From positions 1-26,344 of the forward strand of contig JAHYYD010000003.1 of the NCBI GenBank assembly GCA_019425105.1: DNA of 26,344 nt. Reading direction: 5' to 3'. The position numbers were made by a program, and so were the translations under genes. Below are positions 18,457 to 26,048 of the stretch, piece by piece. Position 1 is the stretch's first letter. Each line of letters opens with the position of its first letter. The notes below the pieces were generated by a model. It was given only the letters and a program-made list of their open reading frames with translations. It made no database searches and had not been told where the DNA came from. The DNA comes from Actinomycetota bacterium. Lineage in GTDB: Bacteria; Actinomycetota; Actinomycetes; Actinomycetales; Actinomycetaceae.

Positions 18457-19389
18457 GTGAGTACCACCGTCAACGCTAACGTGCGCGTCCTTGAGCTTTT
18501 TGTGGAGCTCCTGGGCGCGCGTCCCGGGCGCACCAAGGCGCAGCTGCGGGAGCTTCCGGGCTATCAGGGGCTTGCAGATGATGCCTTTGAGACCCAGTTC
18601 CAGCGCGATAAGGATGCGCTGCGTGACGCGGGCGCTCACATGACGATTCGTTCGGGGGAGCGCTACAGCATTTCCTGGGATTCTTTCGCTCCCGGTATTG
18701 GGGTGACGAGCGCCGATCGTGCCCTGATGTCGCTGGCTGCGCGCGCGTGGGATAGCAGCGAGTTTTTCGCCGATGCGATCGACGCAAAAGCCGCTGCTGC
18801 GTCCTGTGATGATGTCTCCGCTCCCACGATACGTCTTGGGCTCACCGGCCTCGGAGCTGCAACCGCTTTGTCTCAGGCCATTCGTGAACGCCGAGTGGTG
18901 TGTTTCGAATACCCGGGATCCGGGCAGTTGACGGAGCGTTCCGTGGAGCCGTGGGCTCTGTCGGTTCAGGGCCGTGCTCTGTACCTGTGGGGCTGGGACC
19001 TCGACCGCAGCGCCGAGCGAACGTTCCGTATCTCGCGCATACGCTCACAGGTATCTTTCATCGGGGAGCCGGGGGACGCATCGGTTCCTCCCGAGGGACC
19101 CACTCCTCCTCGGGTCTCCTCCTTCGTCTCTCCCGTCGTCGATGTACGCGCAGGATCTCCCGCACGAATGATTCTTCACGGCTACGAGGCCGGGGGAGTC
19201 CCCGAGGAGGGCGGCGTGCCTCGGCGAGGCTGGGAACGCGTCGGCCTTGAAGACGCTGAGCTAGGAACATGGATCGGTCGTCTTCTCCCGCTGGCCGCCG
19301 ACGTGGTGGTCGTGTCTCCGCACGCTCTGCGCGACGCCATATTGACGCGCCTGCAGGCAGCCGCCACGTGGGGAGATGACGATGCCTGA
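18457..19389 (+). CDS. pafB: WYL-domain transcriptional regulator PafB
   Basis: A 310-residue regulator with an N-terminal winged-helix part (about 5-70) and a WYL domain (about 135-200: RRVVCFEYPGS, RSVEPWALSVQGRALYLWGWD, RTFRISRI). The C-terminal WCX-like extension runs to the end. PafB and PafC form a heterodimeric activator of the RecA/LexA-independent DNA damage response in mycobacteria, with the WYL domains thought to sense a nucleic-acid ligand. The name derives from proteasome neighbours (pafA, pup), but none of these are in this window. The GTG at 18457 is six bases after TAGGGT, so the transcript may be leaderless. It overlaps pafC by eight bases. Confidence 0.86.
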   Translation: MSTTVNANVRVLELFVELLGARPGRTKAQLRELPGYQGLADDAFETQFQRDKDALRDAGAHMTIRSGERYSISWDSFAPGIGVTSADRALMSLAARAWDSSEFFADAIDAKAAAASCDDVSAPTIRLGLTGLGAATALSQAIRERRVVCFEYPGSGQLTERSVEPWALSVQGRALYLWGWDLDRSAERTFRISRIRSQVSFIGEPGDASVPPEGPTPPRVSSFVSPVVDVRAGSPARMILHGYEAGGVPEEGGVPRRGWERVGLEDAELGTWIGRLLPLAADVVVVSPHALRDAILTRLQAAATWGDDDA

Positions 19390-20320
19390 GAACGTTCAGC
19401 TAGCAGTTGTCCGTCTTGCGTCGATGGTGACGTGGATGAGTGAGCATCCTGGCTCAACCGTCAACGATATTGCCGCTCACTTCCACCGCACGCGTCGGCA
19501 GGTGCGCCGCGACGTTGAATATCTCGCGTCCGTCGGAGACTCACTACCCGGTGCCTCGTTTGAGGTCGATTGGGAGCTCTACGAGCGAGAACAACGCGTC
19601 ACGCTGCGCTCGACACTCGGCGCATCCGCGCCACTGCGACTGTCCGCACTCGAGGCGCAGGCGCTTCTCATCGGTTTGTCTGCGATAACGCCTTTGTTGG
19701 GCAGCGATCTTGCCGCCCACGTCCCTCATGCTGCCCTCGTTGTCTGTGCTCTGGGAGGCTTGAAGGAAGCGGACGGGGAGCAGTACGTGGAAGCGATTGC
19801 TTCCCCGGCCTCGTCGAGCGCGAGCCTGGAGGCCCTGCGTGATGCGCTCATGCGCGAAGAACGCGTCTCTTTCACCTACGTGTCTGCCTCGGGTATCCAG
19901 ACGCGCCGCGTTGTCGACCCGTGGTCGCTCGAGGCGACCGCAACCGGCTGGCTCCTGCGCGGCTGGTGTACGCGTGCGGGGCAGGCTCGCAGTTTCGCGG
20001 TCGCGTCAATCAGTGACGTGCGCGGCGAAGGCCGGCGCGTTGAGGAGCCCCGCCGCGTGCGCCAGGACGCACCGACCTGGACGCTCGAGGTTGATCGCGA
20101 TGCTCGATGGATCGCCGACGAATACGACGGTCACATCGCCGCTGAGCTCGCCGATGGGGGAGCGCGGGTTATCCTGCCCGTCTGGAATGAACAGTGGGGC
20201 CTGAGTCTCCTGATTGACATTGCCCCGCACCTGCGTACTGTTTCGCCGGACATGCGCCGGGCTGCCGCGCGCCATGCGCGCACTATCTTGGCGAAGTGGA
20301 ACCGAGAGGATGCATCGTGA
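19382..20320 (+). CDS. pafC: WYL-domain transcriptional regulator PafC
   Basis: A 312-residue partner of PafB. The N-terminus holds a clear helix-turn-helix (about 20-52: HPGSTVNDIAAHFHRTRRQVRRDVEYL), followed by a linker helix region and the WYL domain (about 148-212: LRDALMREERVSFTYVSASG, RRVVDPWSLEATATGWLLRGWC). A C-terminal domain completes it. The ATG at 19382 is preferred over the in-frame ATG at 19376 because GGGGAG ends at 19375, giving six bases of spacing. The gene overlaps pafB by eight bases and helY by GTGA, so equal production of both WYL subunits is likely. In mycobacteria tatA and tatC stand between pafC and helY; here they are absent. Confidence 0.86.
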   Translation: MPENVQLAVVRLASMVTWMSEHPGSTVNDIAAHFHRTRRQVRRDVEYLASVGDSLPGASFEVDWELYEREQRVTLRSTLGASAPLRLSALEAQALLIGLSAITPLLGSDLAAHVPHAALVVCALGGLKEADGEQYVEAIASPASSSASLEALRDALMREERVSFTYVSASGIQTRRVVDPWSLEATATGWLLRGWCTRAGQARSFAVASISDVRGEGRRVEEPRRVRQDAPTWTLEVDRDARWIADEYDGHIAAELADGGARVILPVWNEQWGLSLLIDIAPHLRTVSPDMRRAAARHARTILAKWNREDAS

Positions 20321-23082
20321 GCCCAAAACGACGTCGACATCGCACCCGTGAGACGCATGCTCACACTCATGAGGAGGAGGTCGGCCTGGGGGTGGGCAAC
20401 GCCGCACAGCGCTACGCCGCCTACAAAGCGGAAGCACAGACGGCCGCCTCGCTGCGTGCACGTTGGGTCTCAACGCTCAGCTTCACCCCTGATCCATTCC
20501 AGATTCAAGCACTCGATGCCGTCGAGGCCGGCAGTTCCGTCCTCGTCGCTGCACCCACCGGTGCGGGCAAGACGATCGTTGGGCAGTTCGGCGCATATGT
20601 CGTTCTCGAGCAGGGAATGCGCGCGTTCTATACGACTCCCATCAAGGCACTTTCCAACCAGAAATACCTGGAGTTGTGCGACCTGTTCGGAGCGGACAAC
20701 GTCGGTCTCGCAACCGGTGACACGTCGGTCAATCCCGGTGCGACCGTCGTCGTTATGACGACCGAAGTGCTGCGCAACATGATCTATGCGGGCACACCCC
20801 TTGACGACCTGGGCGTGGTTATTCTTGACGAGGTGCACTACCTGGCGGACAAGATGCGCGGCCCGGTGTGGGAGGAAGTGATCATTCACCTACCGGCGCA
20901 CGTCGCGATCATTGCTCTGTCCGCGACGGTGTCGAATGCCGAGGAGTTCGGCGCGTGGATCCGCGAGGTACGGTCCTCGTGCGAGATCGTCGTCTCCGAA
21001 AAGCGTCCCGTGCCGCTCTACCAGCACATGATCGTCGGCGAGGACATCTTCGACCTCTACGCCCCGACGGGGAGAGGAAAGCTCAACCCCGAGCTGGTCG
21101 CTGCAACGCGCGATTCAGGAATGCGAGGAGGCCGGGGTTCACGCTCGTGGAATCGCGAGGTTCACGTTCGCCGTGAGTCGCGTCCGTCGACGCTCATTTC
21201 TCTCGATCGCGCCGGGCTGCTGCCCGCAATTACGTTCATTTTCTCGCGCGCCGGCTGCGAGGATGCGGTTCGCCAGATCCTGTCCACGCGTATCACCTTG
21301 ACAACGCGTTCGGAGGCCGCCGAGATCGAGAGCTTCGTCGATGAGGTCATTGCGTTACTACCGCCCGAGGACGCGATCGTTCTCGGCACCGCGGCCTGGA
21401 AACGCGGCCTCATGCGCGGCATTGCCGCCCACCACGCGGGAATGCTGCCCCTCATGAAGGAGACCGTCGAACATTTGTTTTCGCGTGGCCTGGTCAAAAT
21501 GGTGTACGCAACCGAGACGCTTGCTCTGGGCATCAATATGCCGGCGCGTACAGTCGTCATCGAATCTCTGACGAAGTGGAACGGTTCAGCGCACGTGTCC
21601 CTCTCGGCTGGTGAATATACCCAGCTCTCGGGACGAGCAGGGCGCCGCGGTATCGACACCGAAGGGCACGCGGTCGTCTCGCACCGTGGGGGAGTGGCGC
21701 CCGAGGAGGTCGCTGCTCTCGCTTCGAAGCGCACCTATCCTCTGATTTCCGCTTTCACACCGACGTACAACATGGTTGTCAACCTGCTCGCACGCTCGAC
21801 GCGCGCCCAGACGCGCAAGGTTTTAGAGTCGTCATTCGCGCAGTACCAGGCGGACTCTGCCGTCGTCGCGCTGGCATCGCGGCTGAACGAGCTCGAGGTG
21901 CAGCGGGAGGCAACGATGGAAGACCTGTCGTGTTCTCACGGTGATGTGCGCGAGTATCTGACTCTGCGCGACCAGCTCGGTCAGGCGGAGAAGTCGGGGG
22001 CTCGGGCGCGCAAGCACGAAGCACGCGAGAAGTCTCGACGTGTGCTGTCCGAGGTGCGCACCGGAGACGTTCTCGCCCTCGTGCGAGGCCGCAAGTCGCG
22101 CCTGTGCGTCGTTGGAGCAAAGGCCACTAGTGCCTCGGGCAGGGTCGAGGTATCGATCATTGGCGAGGATGCAACGTGGCGCGCCCTTGCTCCCGAAGAC
22201 GTACGTGGTGCGATCGCTGTGGTCGGTCACATGTCCATCCCGGGAGGCTCTGCGCTGCGCCGCACGAAGGAGCGGACGCGTATCGCCGGTGAGCTGCGTT
22301 CCGGTGCCGCTCAGGGTATCTATGAGGTCCCCTCCGAGCATTCGGATGCCTCCGACCCGGTATCCGCGCTACGCGTTGCGATGCGCCAGCACCCGGTCCA
22401 CCGCTGCCCCCACCGTGAGGAGCATGCGCGTGCAGGTGCCCAGTGGGCTCGCCTGGGACGAGAGATCGACCGTCTTCGCTCTTCGATTGACTCCCAGACG
22501 GGATCCGTTGCCGCCCAGTTCGACCGCGTCTGCACGGTCCTCGAGCGCCTCGGTTTCCTGGTCGGTGACGAGGTCACCGATGCCGGTCAGCGTTTGCGGC
22601 GAATCTTCGGCGAGCGCGACCTGGTGGTGGCCATGTCGATGAATGAGGGCACCTGGAACGAGCTTGACGAAGCGGAACTGGCGTCCATGGTGTCCGCGCT
22701 TGTCTACGATTCTCGCTGTGACGACGATGCCCAGCAGCTCGCTCCCTCGGGGGTAGGTATTCGCCTTCAGGAGGCCTGGCACGAAAGCCTGGCGATCCTC
22801 CAGCGCGTGCATCGCGTCGAGAAGGCATGCGGATGTGAGCCCACCCCGAACCTGGATGCGGGTCTCATGGCAGCGACACTCGCCTGGGCACACGGGTCAA
22901 CGCTAGCGACAGCTATCGATGCGACGCCGATCCAAGCGGGTGACTTTGTCCGCTGGATGCGCCAGGTCATGGATTGCCTCGGCCAGATTGCCTCGGCTGC
23001 GTCAAGCAGTGAGTTGACGCGCAAAGCCGAGGCCGCGAAGGACCGCATCGGTCGCGGTATCGTGGCTTGGTCGACCATTTAG
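20317..23082 (+). CDS. helY: SKI2/MTR4-type DEAD/DEAH-box helicase HelY
   Basis: A 921-residue superfamily 2 helicase. All core motifs are visible: Walker A APTGAGKT (79-86), Ia TPIKALSNQK (107-116), Walker B DEVH (171-174), SAT (202-204) and motif VI QLSGRAGRRG (436-445). The ATETLALGINMPARTVVIE segment (398-416) is also present. A C-terminal DSHCT-like domain (about 750-921, with AWAHGSTLATAI and GDFVRWMRQV) marks the family of eukaryotic Ski2/Mtr4 RNA helicases. The N-terminus is basic and histidine-rich. Its substrate in actinobacteria is not established; RNA processing or decay is likely. The GTG at 20317 follows GAGAGGA and overlaps the pafC stop; an in-frame ATG at 20296 lies deeper in pafC and lacks a site. 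Confidence 0.92.
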   Translation: MSPKRRRHRTRETHAHTHEEEVGLGVGNAAQRYAAYKAEAQTAASLRARWVSTLSFTPDPFQIQALDAVEAGSSVLVAAPTGAGKTIVGQFGAYVVLEQGMRAFYTTPIKALSNQKYLELCDLFGADNVGLATGDTSVNPGATVVVMTTEVLRNMIYAGTPLDDLGVVILDEVHYLADKMRGPVWEEVIIHLPAHVAIIALSATVSNAEEFGAWIREVRSSCEIVVSEKRPVPLYQHMIVGEDIFDLYAPTGRGKLNPELVAATRDSGMRGGRGSRSWNREVHVRRESRPSTLISLDRAGLLPAITFIFSRAGCEDAVRQILSTRITLTTRSEAAEIESFVDEVIALLPPEDAIVLGTAAWKRGLMRGIAAHHAGMLPLMKETVEHLFSRGLVKMVYATETLALGINMPARTVVIESLTKWNGSAHVSLSAGEYTQLSGRAGRRGIDTEGHAVVSHRGGVAPEEVAALASKRTYPLISAFTPTYNMVVNLLARSTRAQTRKVLESSFAQYQADSAVVALASRLNELEVQREATMEDLSCSHGDVREYLTLRDQLGQAEKSGARARKHEAREKSRRVLSEVRTGDVLALVRGRKSRLCVVGAKATSASGRVEVSIIGEDATWRALAPEDVRGAIAVVGHMSIPGGSALRRTKERTRIAGELRSGAAQGIYEVPSEHSDASDPVSALRVAMRQHPVHRCPHREEHARAGAQWARLGREIDRLRSSIDSQTGSVAAQFDRVCTVLERLGFLVGDEVTDAGQRLRRIFGERDLVVAMSMNEGTWNELDEAELASMVSALVYDSRCDDDAQQLAPSGVGIRLQEAWHESLAILQRVHRVEKACGCEPTPNLDAGLMAATLAWAHGSTLATAIDATPIQAGDFVRWMRQVMDCLGQIASAASSSELTRKAEAAKDRIGRGIVAWSTI

Positions 23083-23097
23083 AATGCTGGAGGGCTT

Positions 23098-24717
23098 GTG
23101 GGCCATCAGGAGATTTTGCAGCGCACCTCGTTTGCGCACGTATGCGGCGACTCCCTCATCGCGGCGATCGCAGGCCTCGCGCTGTACGCATCATTTCAGC
23201 CGGTCGGATGGTGGTGGCTGTCTGTGCCCGCACTGGCGCTATACATCTCGCGCATCGACGAGGCCAGGGCACCGCGGGCGTTTACTGTCACGTTTGTGTT
23301 CGGCATGAGCTTCTGGCTTCCGCTCATCGACTGGATTCCGCTCGCCGTCGGTACGACGCCGCCGTGGTTCGTGCTTGCATTCGTACAGACGCTTTTCCTG
23401 GTGGCCTGGGTGCTGTTCGCGAGGTGGACACAGCTATGGGCGTGGGCGCGCGGCCCGATCATGCAGGCGCTGCTGTTCGGTCTTACGTGGGCTGGAGTCG
23501 ACGCGGCGCGCTCCCGGTGGCCGTGGTCAGGTTTTCCGTGGGGCTCCGTGGCGTTGCCTCAGGTGGATTCTCCGCTCGGGCACCTCGCCCCGTACGGCGG
23601 CACGACAGTGATCACCGCGGTGGTCGTCGCCCTCGCCGTCCTTGTTCGCCGCGCATTCGCGGCTCGGGATGCATCGGTGATTCGCGAGCACTGGTTTTCA
23701 CGGCCGGCGCTCGCCGTCATCGTCGCGGCCGCATACGTTGCGCCTCTCGCCCTCACGCTGCCGAACCAGGCAGAGAACGGAATGCTACGCATCGGTGTCG
23801 TCCAAGGCGACATCGCTCTGCCGGGCGCACAGGCTTACCAGCACGAGGGCGAGGTGACCGGCAAGAACGTGCGCTCTTCCCTCGAGCTCGCGAGCTCACC
23901 GGACGTGGTTGATCACCCGCTTGATCTGGCGATCTGGGGCGAGGGGTCCGTCGACCGTGATCCCGTCGCGTTCCCCGCAATCGGGCAGGCGGTTGATCAT
24001 GCTGCCTCCGCGCTCGACGCACCCGTACTGATCGGCTACACGAACCTTAATGAACGCGATCGCGTCAAGAACTGGCTCGCGATCTGGGAGCCGGGCCAGG
24101 GGTTGGAAGAATCGGCCCGCTACTCGAAACACGTCCCTGTCCCCTTCGGCGAATTCATCCCGCTGCGTGAGTTCATCGCGTCCTTCGCGACCGAAGTCGC
24201 ACAATCAAGTCGAGACATGGAGGCGGGGGAGGAGCCACCCGTCATGACGGTGCAGGCGCGCGATGGACGCGCTGTTCCTCTCGCAGTAGGCATCTGTTTC
24301 GAGGCCGCCTACCCCATGGTGATCGGCGACGGCGTTACTCGTGGCGGTCAAGCCATTGTCGTCCCATCAAACAACTATCACTTCCAATCTTCTGGGGAAT
24401 CCGCGCAGCAGGGGCAGCTCCTACGCATGCGCGCGATGGAGTACTCGCGCAGTGCCGTCCAGGCCTCGACGACTGGCCATTCCTACGTTATTCGTCCCGA
24501 TGGTTCCATCCTGGAGCAAACAGATACCGAGCAGGCAGCAACGCTCACCGCCGATATTCCGCTTCGTTCCTCTCTGACGCTGACCGCGCAGGCGGGGGAG
24601 AAGATTCCACATGCCGTCATGGTTGCGACGCTCATCACCAGCTTCTTCGCCCTCGTGACGGTTATCGGGCAGGGAATAAGGGCACGAGCGCGCGCCAGGC
24701 GTGCATCGAACGACTAA
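23098..24717 (+). CDS. lnt: Apolipoprotein N-acyltransferase
   Basis: A 539-residue membrane enzyme that adds a third acyl chain to the N-terminal cysteine of lipoproteins, such as the binding protein encoded at 17359. The N-terminal half has about six hydrophobic segments (PWSGFPWGSVA near 142-151 is a family landmark). The nitrilase-like domain starts near 230. The catalytic triad is E282 (IWGEGS, normally WPEN/S), K344 (YSKHVPVPFGEF) and C400 (GICFEAAYP), and a final membrane helix follows (about 500-525). The GTG at 23098 is 15 bases after helY and close behind GGAGGG (23089-23094); TAGAAT overlapping the helY stop could be a promoter. In M. tuberculosis this domain is fused to the next one as Ppm1. 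Confidence 0.88.
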   Translation: MGHQEILQRTSFAHVCGDSLIAAIAGLALYASFQPVGWWWLSVPALALYISRIDEARAPRAFTVTFVFGMSFWLPLIDWIPLAVGTTPPWFVLAFVQTLFLVAWVLFARWTQLWAWARGPIMQALLFGLTWAGVDAARSRWPWSGFPWGSVALPQVDSPLGHLAPYGGTTVITAVVVALAVLVRRAFAARDASVIREHWFSRPALAVIVAAAYVAPLALTLPNQAENGMLRIGVVQGDIALPGAQAYQHEGEVTGKNVRSSLELASSPDVVDHPLDLAIWGEGSVDRDPVAFPAIGQAVDHAASALDAPVLIGYTNLNERDRVKNWLAIWEPGQGLEESARYSKHVPVPFGEFIPLREFIASFATEVAQSSRDMEAGEEPPVMTVQARDGRAVPLAVGICFEAAYPMVIGDGVTRGGQAIVVPSNNYHFQSSGESAQQGQLLRMRAMEYSRSAVQASTTGHSYVIRPDGSILEQTDTEQAATLTADIPLRSSLTLTAQAGEKIPHAVMVATLITSFFALVTVIGQGIRARARARRASND

Positions 24718-24736
24718 TTTCGGCAAAATGTGATCC

Positions 24737-25519
24737 ATGACTATTCCTGAGCGCCTTGTTCCGTCTCCTCAGGGAGACAACACCCTGATCGTGATCCCGA
24801 CGTACAACGAGATGGAGACGCTTCCAGGGATCCTGACGCAGATCTGGTCACATGTACCCCGCGCACACATCCTCATCGTCGATGATTCCTCGCCGGATGG
24901 AACAGGGGAGTGGGTTGACTCTCGCTGCACGCACGAGGATCGTCTCCATGTCCTTCATCGACCCGCGAAATCCGGGCTCGCCACCGCCTACGTTGATGGC
25001 ATGGGCTGGGGCATCGAGCACGAATATCCGTTCATACTCCAGATGGACGCCGACGGATCGCACCGTCCAGTGGATCTGCCGAAGCTACTGACGCGCATGG
25101 CTGGACCCGATCGACCCGACCTCGTCATTGGGTCGCGCTGGGTGCCGGGCGGACGCATTAACGGTTGGTCTCACAAGCGCGTCGCGCTCTCAAAGGCGGG
25201 GAATTATTATGTCCGATTCTGCCTGGGAACACCGGTGAAGGATGCAACTGCGGGACTGCGCCTGCACCGCGCAGCCTTCCTGCGAGACAACGACGTACTC
25301 GATCAGGTAGCGACGACCGGCTTTGGATTCCAGGTCGAAATGACCGAACTCGAACGGTCTCTGGGAGCGGTGATCGCCGAAGTACCCATCACCTTTGACG
25401 AACGCATCGCCGGCGAATCGAAGCTTGATTCGTCGATCTTCGTCGAGGAACTCGTCATGGTAACGAAAGGCGGCCTGGGTCGCCTGACCCAAGCCGCCCG
25501 TCGAGCGTTCTCGCAGTAA
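24737..25519 (+). CDS. ppm: Polyprenol-phosphate mannosyltransferase (dolichol-phosphate mannosyltransferase type, GT2)
   Basis: A 260-residue GT-A glycosyltransferase that should transfer mannose from GDP-mannose to polyprenyl phosphate, giving the membrane donor for glycolipids and mannosylated proteins. Visible motifs are VIPTYNE (19-25), VDDSSPDGT (48-56), the metal-binding DAD in QMDADGSH (102-109), GSRWVPGG and a C-terminal E..KLD segment. There is no membrane domain, as in Dpm1 and the D2 part of mycobacterial Ppm1. The gene sits 19 bases after lnt as a separate protein. CAAAAT ends seven bases before the ATG, and no Shine-Dalgarno is seen. The stop abuts the stop of the convergent rbpA gene with no base between. 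A gtrB/Dpm-like role with another sugar cannot be excluded. Confidence 0.86.
   Translation: MTIPERLVPSPQGDNTLIVIPTYNEMETLPGILTQIWSHVPRAHILIVDDSSPDGTGEWVDSRCTHEDRLHVLHRPAKSGLATAYVDGMGWGIEHEYPFILQMDADGSHRPVDLPKLLTRMAGPDRPDLVIGSRWVPGGRINGWSHKRVALSKAGNYYVRFCLGTPVKDATAGLRLHRAAFLRDNDVLDQVATTGFGFQVEMTELERSLGAVIAEVPITFDERIAGESKLDSSIFVEELVMVTKGGLGRLTQAARRAFSQ
25471..25496 (-). terminator. Candidate rbpA terminator inside ppm
   Basis: CGGC.TGGGTC (25471-25481) pairs with GACCCA.GCCG (25486-25496) across a GCCT tetraloop: ten pairs with one mismatch. On the minus strand it lies 23 bases beyond the rbpA stop and is followed by CCTTTCGTT, a short T-rich stretch. Since the two genes leave no intergenic space, rbpA transcription has to end inside ppm, and this is the best hairpin there. 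The poor T run keeps confidence low. Confidence 0.35.
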
Positions 25520-25885
25520 TCAGCCCTTACGGTACGAACCCTCAGGACGCAGACGCCCCTCGCGGTAAGCGGTGAGCTGCTCGGAAAGTACGACCTCGAG
25601 CTCTTCGATGGAGCGACGTTCAAGCAGCATGTCCCAGTGCGTACGCTGGGGCTTGACGGGCTTGTTGTCCTCGTCCTCGACGGTCTCACCGATCAGATCA
25701 GCCTGCTGGCCACACTTGCATTCCCAGGTTGCGGGAGCCGTCGCCTCGCTGGAGAGCGTCACCTCGAACTCGTGACCGTTGGGGCACACGTAACGAGCGA
25801 TGAAACGGTCGGCGAAAACAACGCCGTCCTCGGATTCGAGGGACTTCGCACCGATCTGCATGCCACGCAGTGCGCGGTCAGCCAT
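25520..25885 (-). CDS. rbpA: RNA polymerase-binding protein RbpA
   Basis: A 121-residue actinobacterial transcription factor that binds RNA polymerase and the principal sigma factor, stabilises the open complex and raises housekeeping transcription. It begins MADRALRGMQIGAKSLESEDG (the sigma-polymerase linking tail), followed by the core RbpA domain with C34 and H38 (YVCPNGHEF) and C56 and C58 (ECKCG). These four ligands suggest a zinc-binding form like that of Streptomyces. The basic linker and sigma-interacting helix HWDMLLERRSIEELEVVLSEQL (about 82-103) close the protein. The ATG at 25885 follows AGGAGG on the minus strand; the frame is open upstream, but that part is not family sequence. 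The location next to ppm is conserved in mycobacteria. Confidence 0.95.
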   Translation of the reverse strand: MADRALRGMQIGAKSLESEDGVVFADRFIARYVCPNGHEFEVTLSSEATAPATWECKCGQQADLIGETVEDEDNKPVKPQRTHWDMLLERRSIEELEVVLSEQLTAYREGRLRPEGSYRKG

Positions 25886-25919
25886 AACAGCCTCCTGAAC
25901 AAAAGAACGAAACGGGTCC

Positions 25920-25925
25920 ATTCTA
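25920..25925 (-). promoter_or_regulatory. Putative -10 box of rbpA
   Basis: TAGAAT read on the minus strand lies 34 bases before the rbpA ATG, leaving a leader that contains the AGGAGG ribosome binding site. No hexamer at 16-18 bases upstream resembles a -35. A TTGACG just seven bases upstream is too close to serve. Confidence 0.4.
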
Positions 25926-25983
25926 TCTGACACGTCAAGCGGAACGCTCCCACGGCCTCGTCCCAACCCCACCCCACGATCCG

Positions 25984-25997
25984 ATAATGTACATTAT
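25984..25997. repeat. Perfect 14-bp palindrome, candidate operator
   Basis: ATAATGTACATTAT is its own reverse complement and is an AT-rich island in a GC-rich divergent region between rbpA (minus) and the membrane protein gene (plus). It lies 15 bases upstream of the -35-like TCGACC of the plus-strand gene and about 60 bases upstream of the rbpA -10. Symmetry, length and location fit the binding site of a dimeric regulator such as TetR or MarR. No further copy was noticed by eye in the window. Confidence 0.5.
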
Positions 25998-26012
25998 GTC
26001 CGTTTTTCTTTA

Positions 26013-26048
26013 TCGACCGCTCTCCGACCACGCGGTACAGTTACACCC
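26013..26048 (+). promoter_or_regulatory. Putative promoter of the 26049 gene
   Basis: TCGACC (26013-26018) and TACAGT (26036-26041) are 17 bases apart, matching four of six -35 positions and the TAnnnT -10 pattern. Seven bases separate the -10 from the ATG at 26049, and there is no Shine-Dalgarno, so a leaderless transcript is expected. Confidence 0.45.

Noticed and set aside
17680..18639. 319-codon open frame on the minus strand
   Set aside because: It is antisense to the binding protein and the pafB start. The lipoprotein frame has a signal peptide, lipobox and family motifs, and this one has none.
23067..23912. 281-codon plus-strand frame overlapping lnt
   Set aside because: Arg-rich shadow frame. 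The lnt frame has the transmembrane segments and the complete catalytic triad.
25931..25936. TTGACG on the minus strand as a -35 box of rbpA
   Set aside because: It is only seven bases from the TAGAAT -10 candidate, and no other -10 lies 16-18 bases downstream of it.
25941..25964. GGAAC followed by GTCCC as a stress-sigma (ECF/SigR-like) promoter near rbpA
   Set aside because: The motif is on the plus strand, away from rbpA, and the spacing (14 bases) does not fit the GGAAT/GGAAC-N18/19-GTT pattern.
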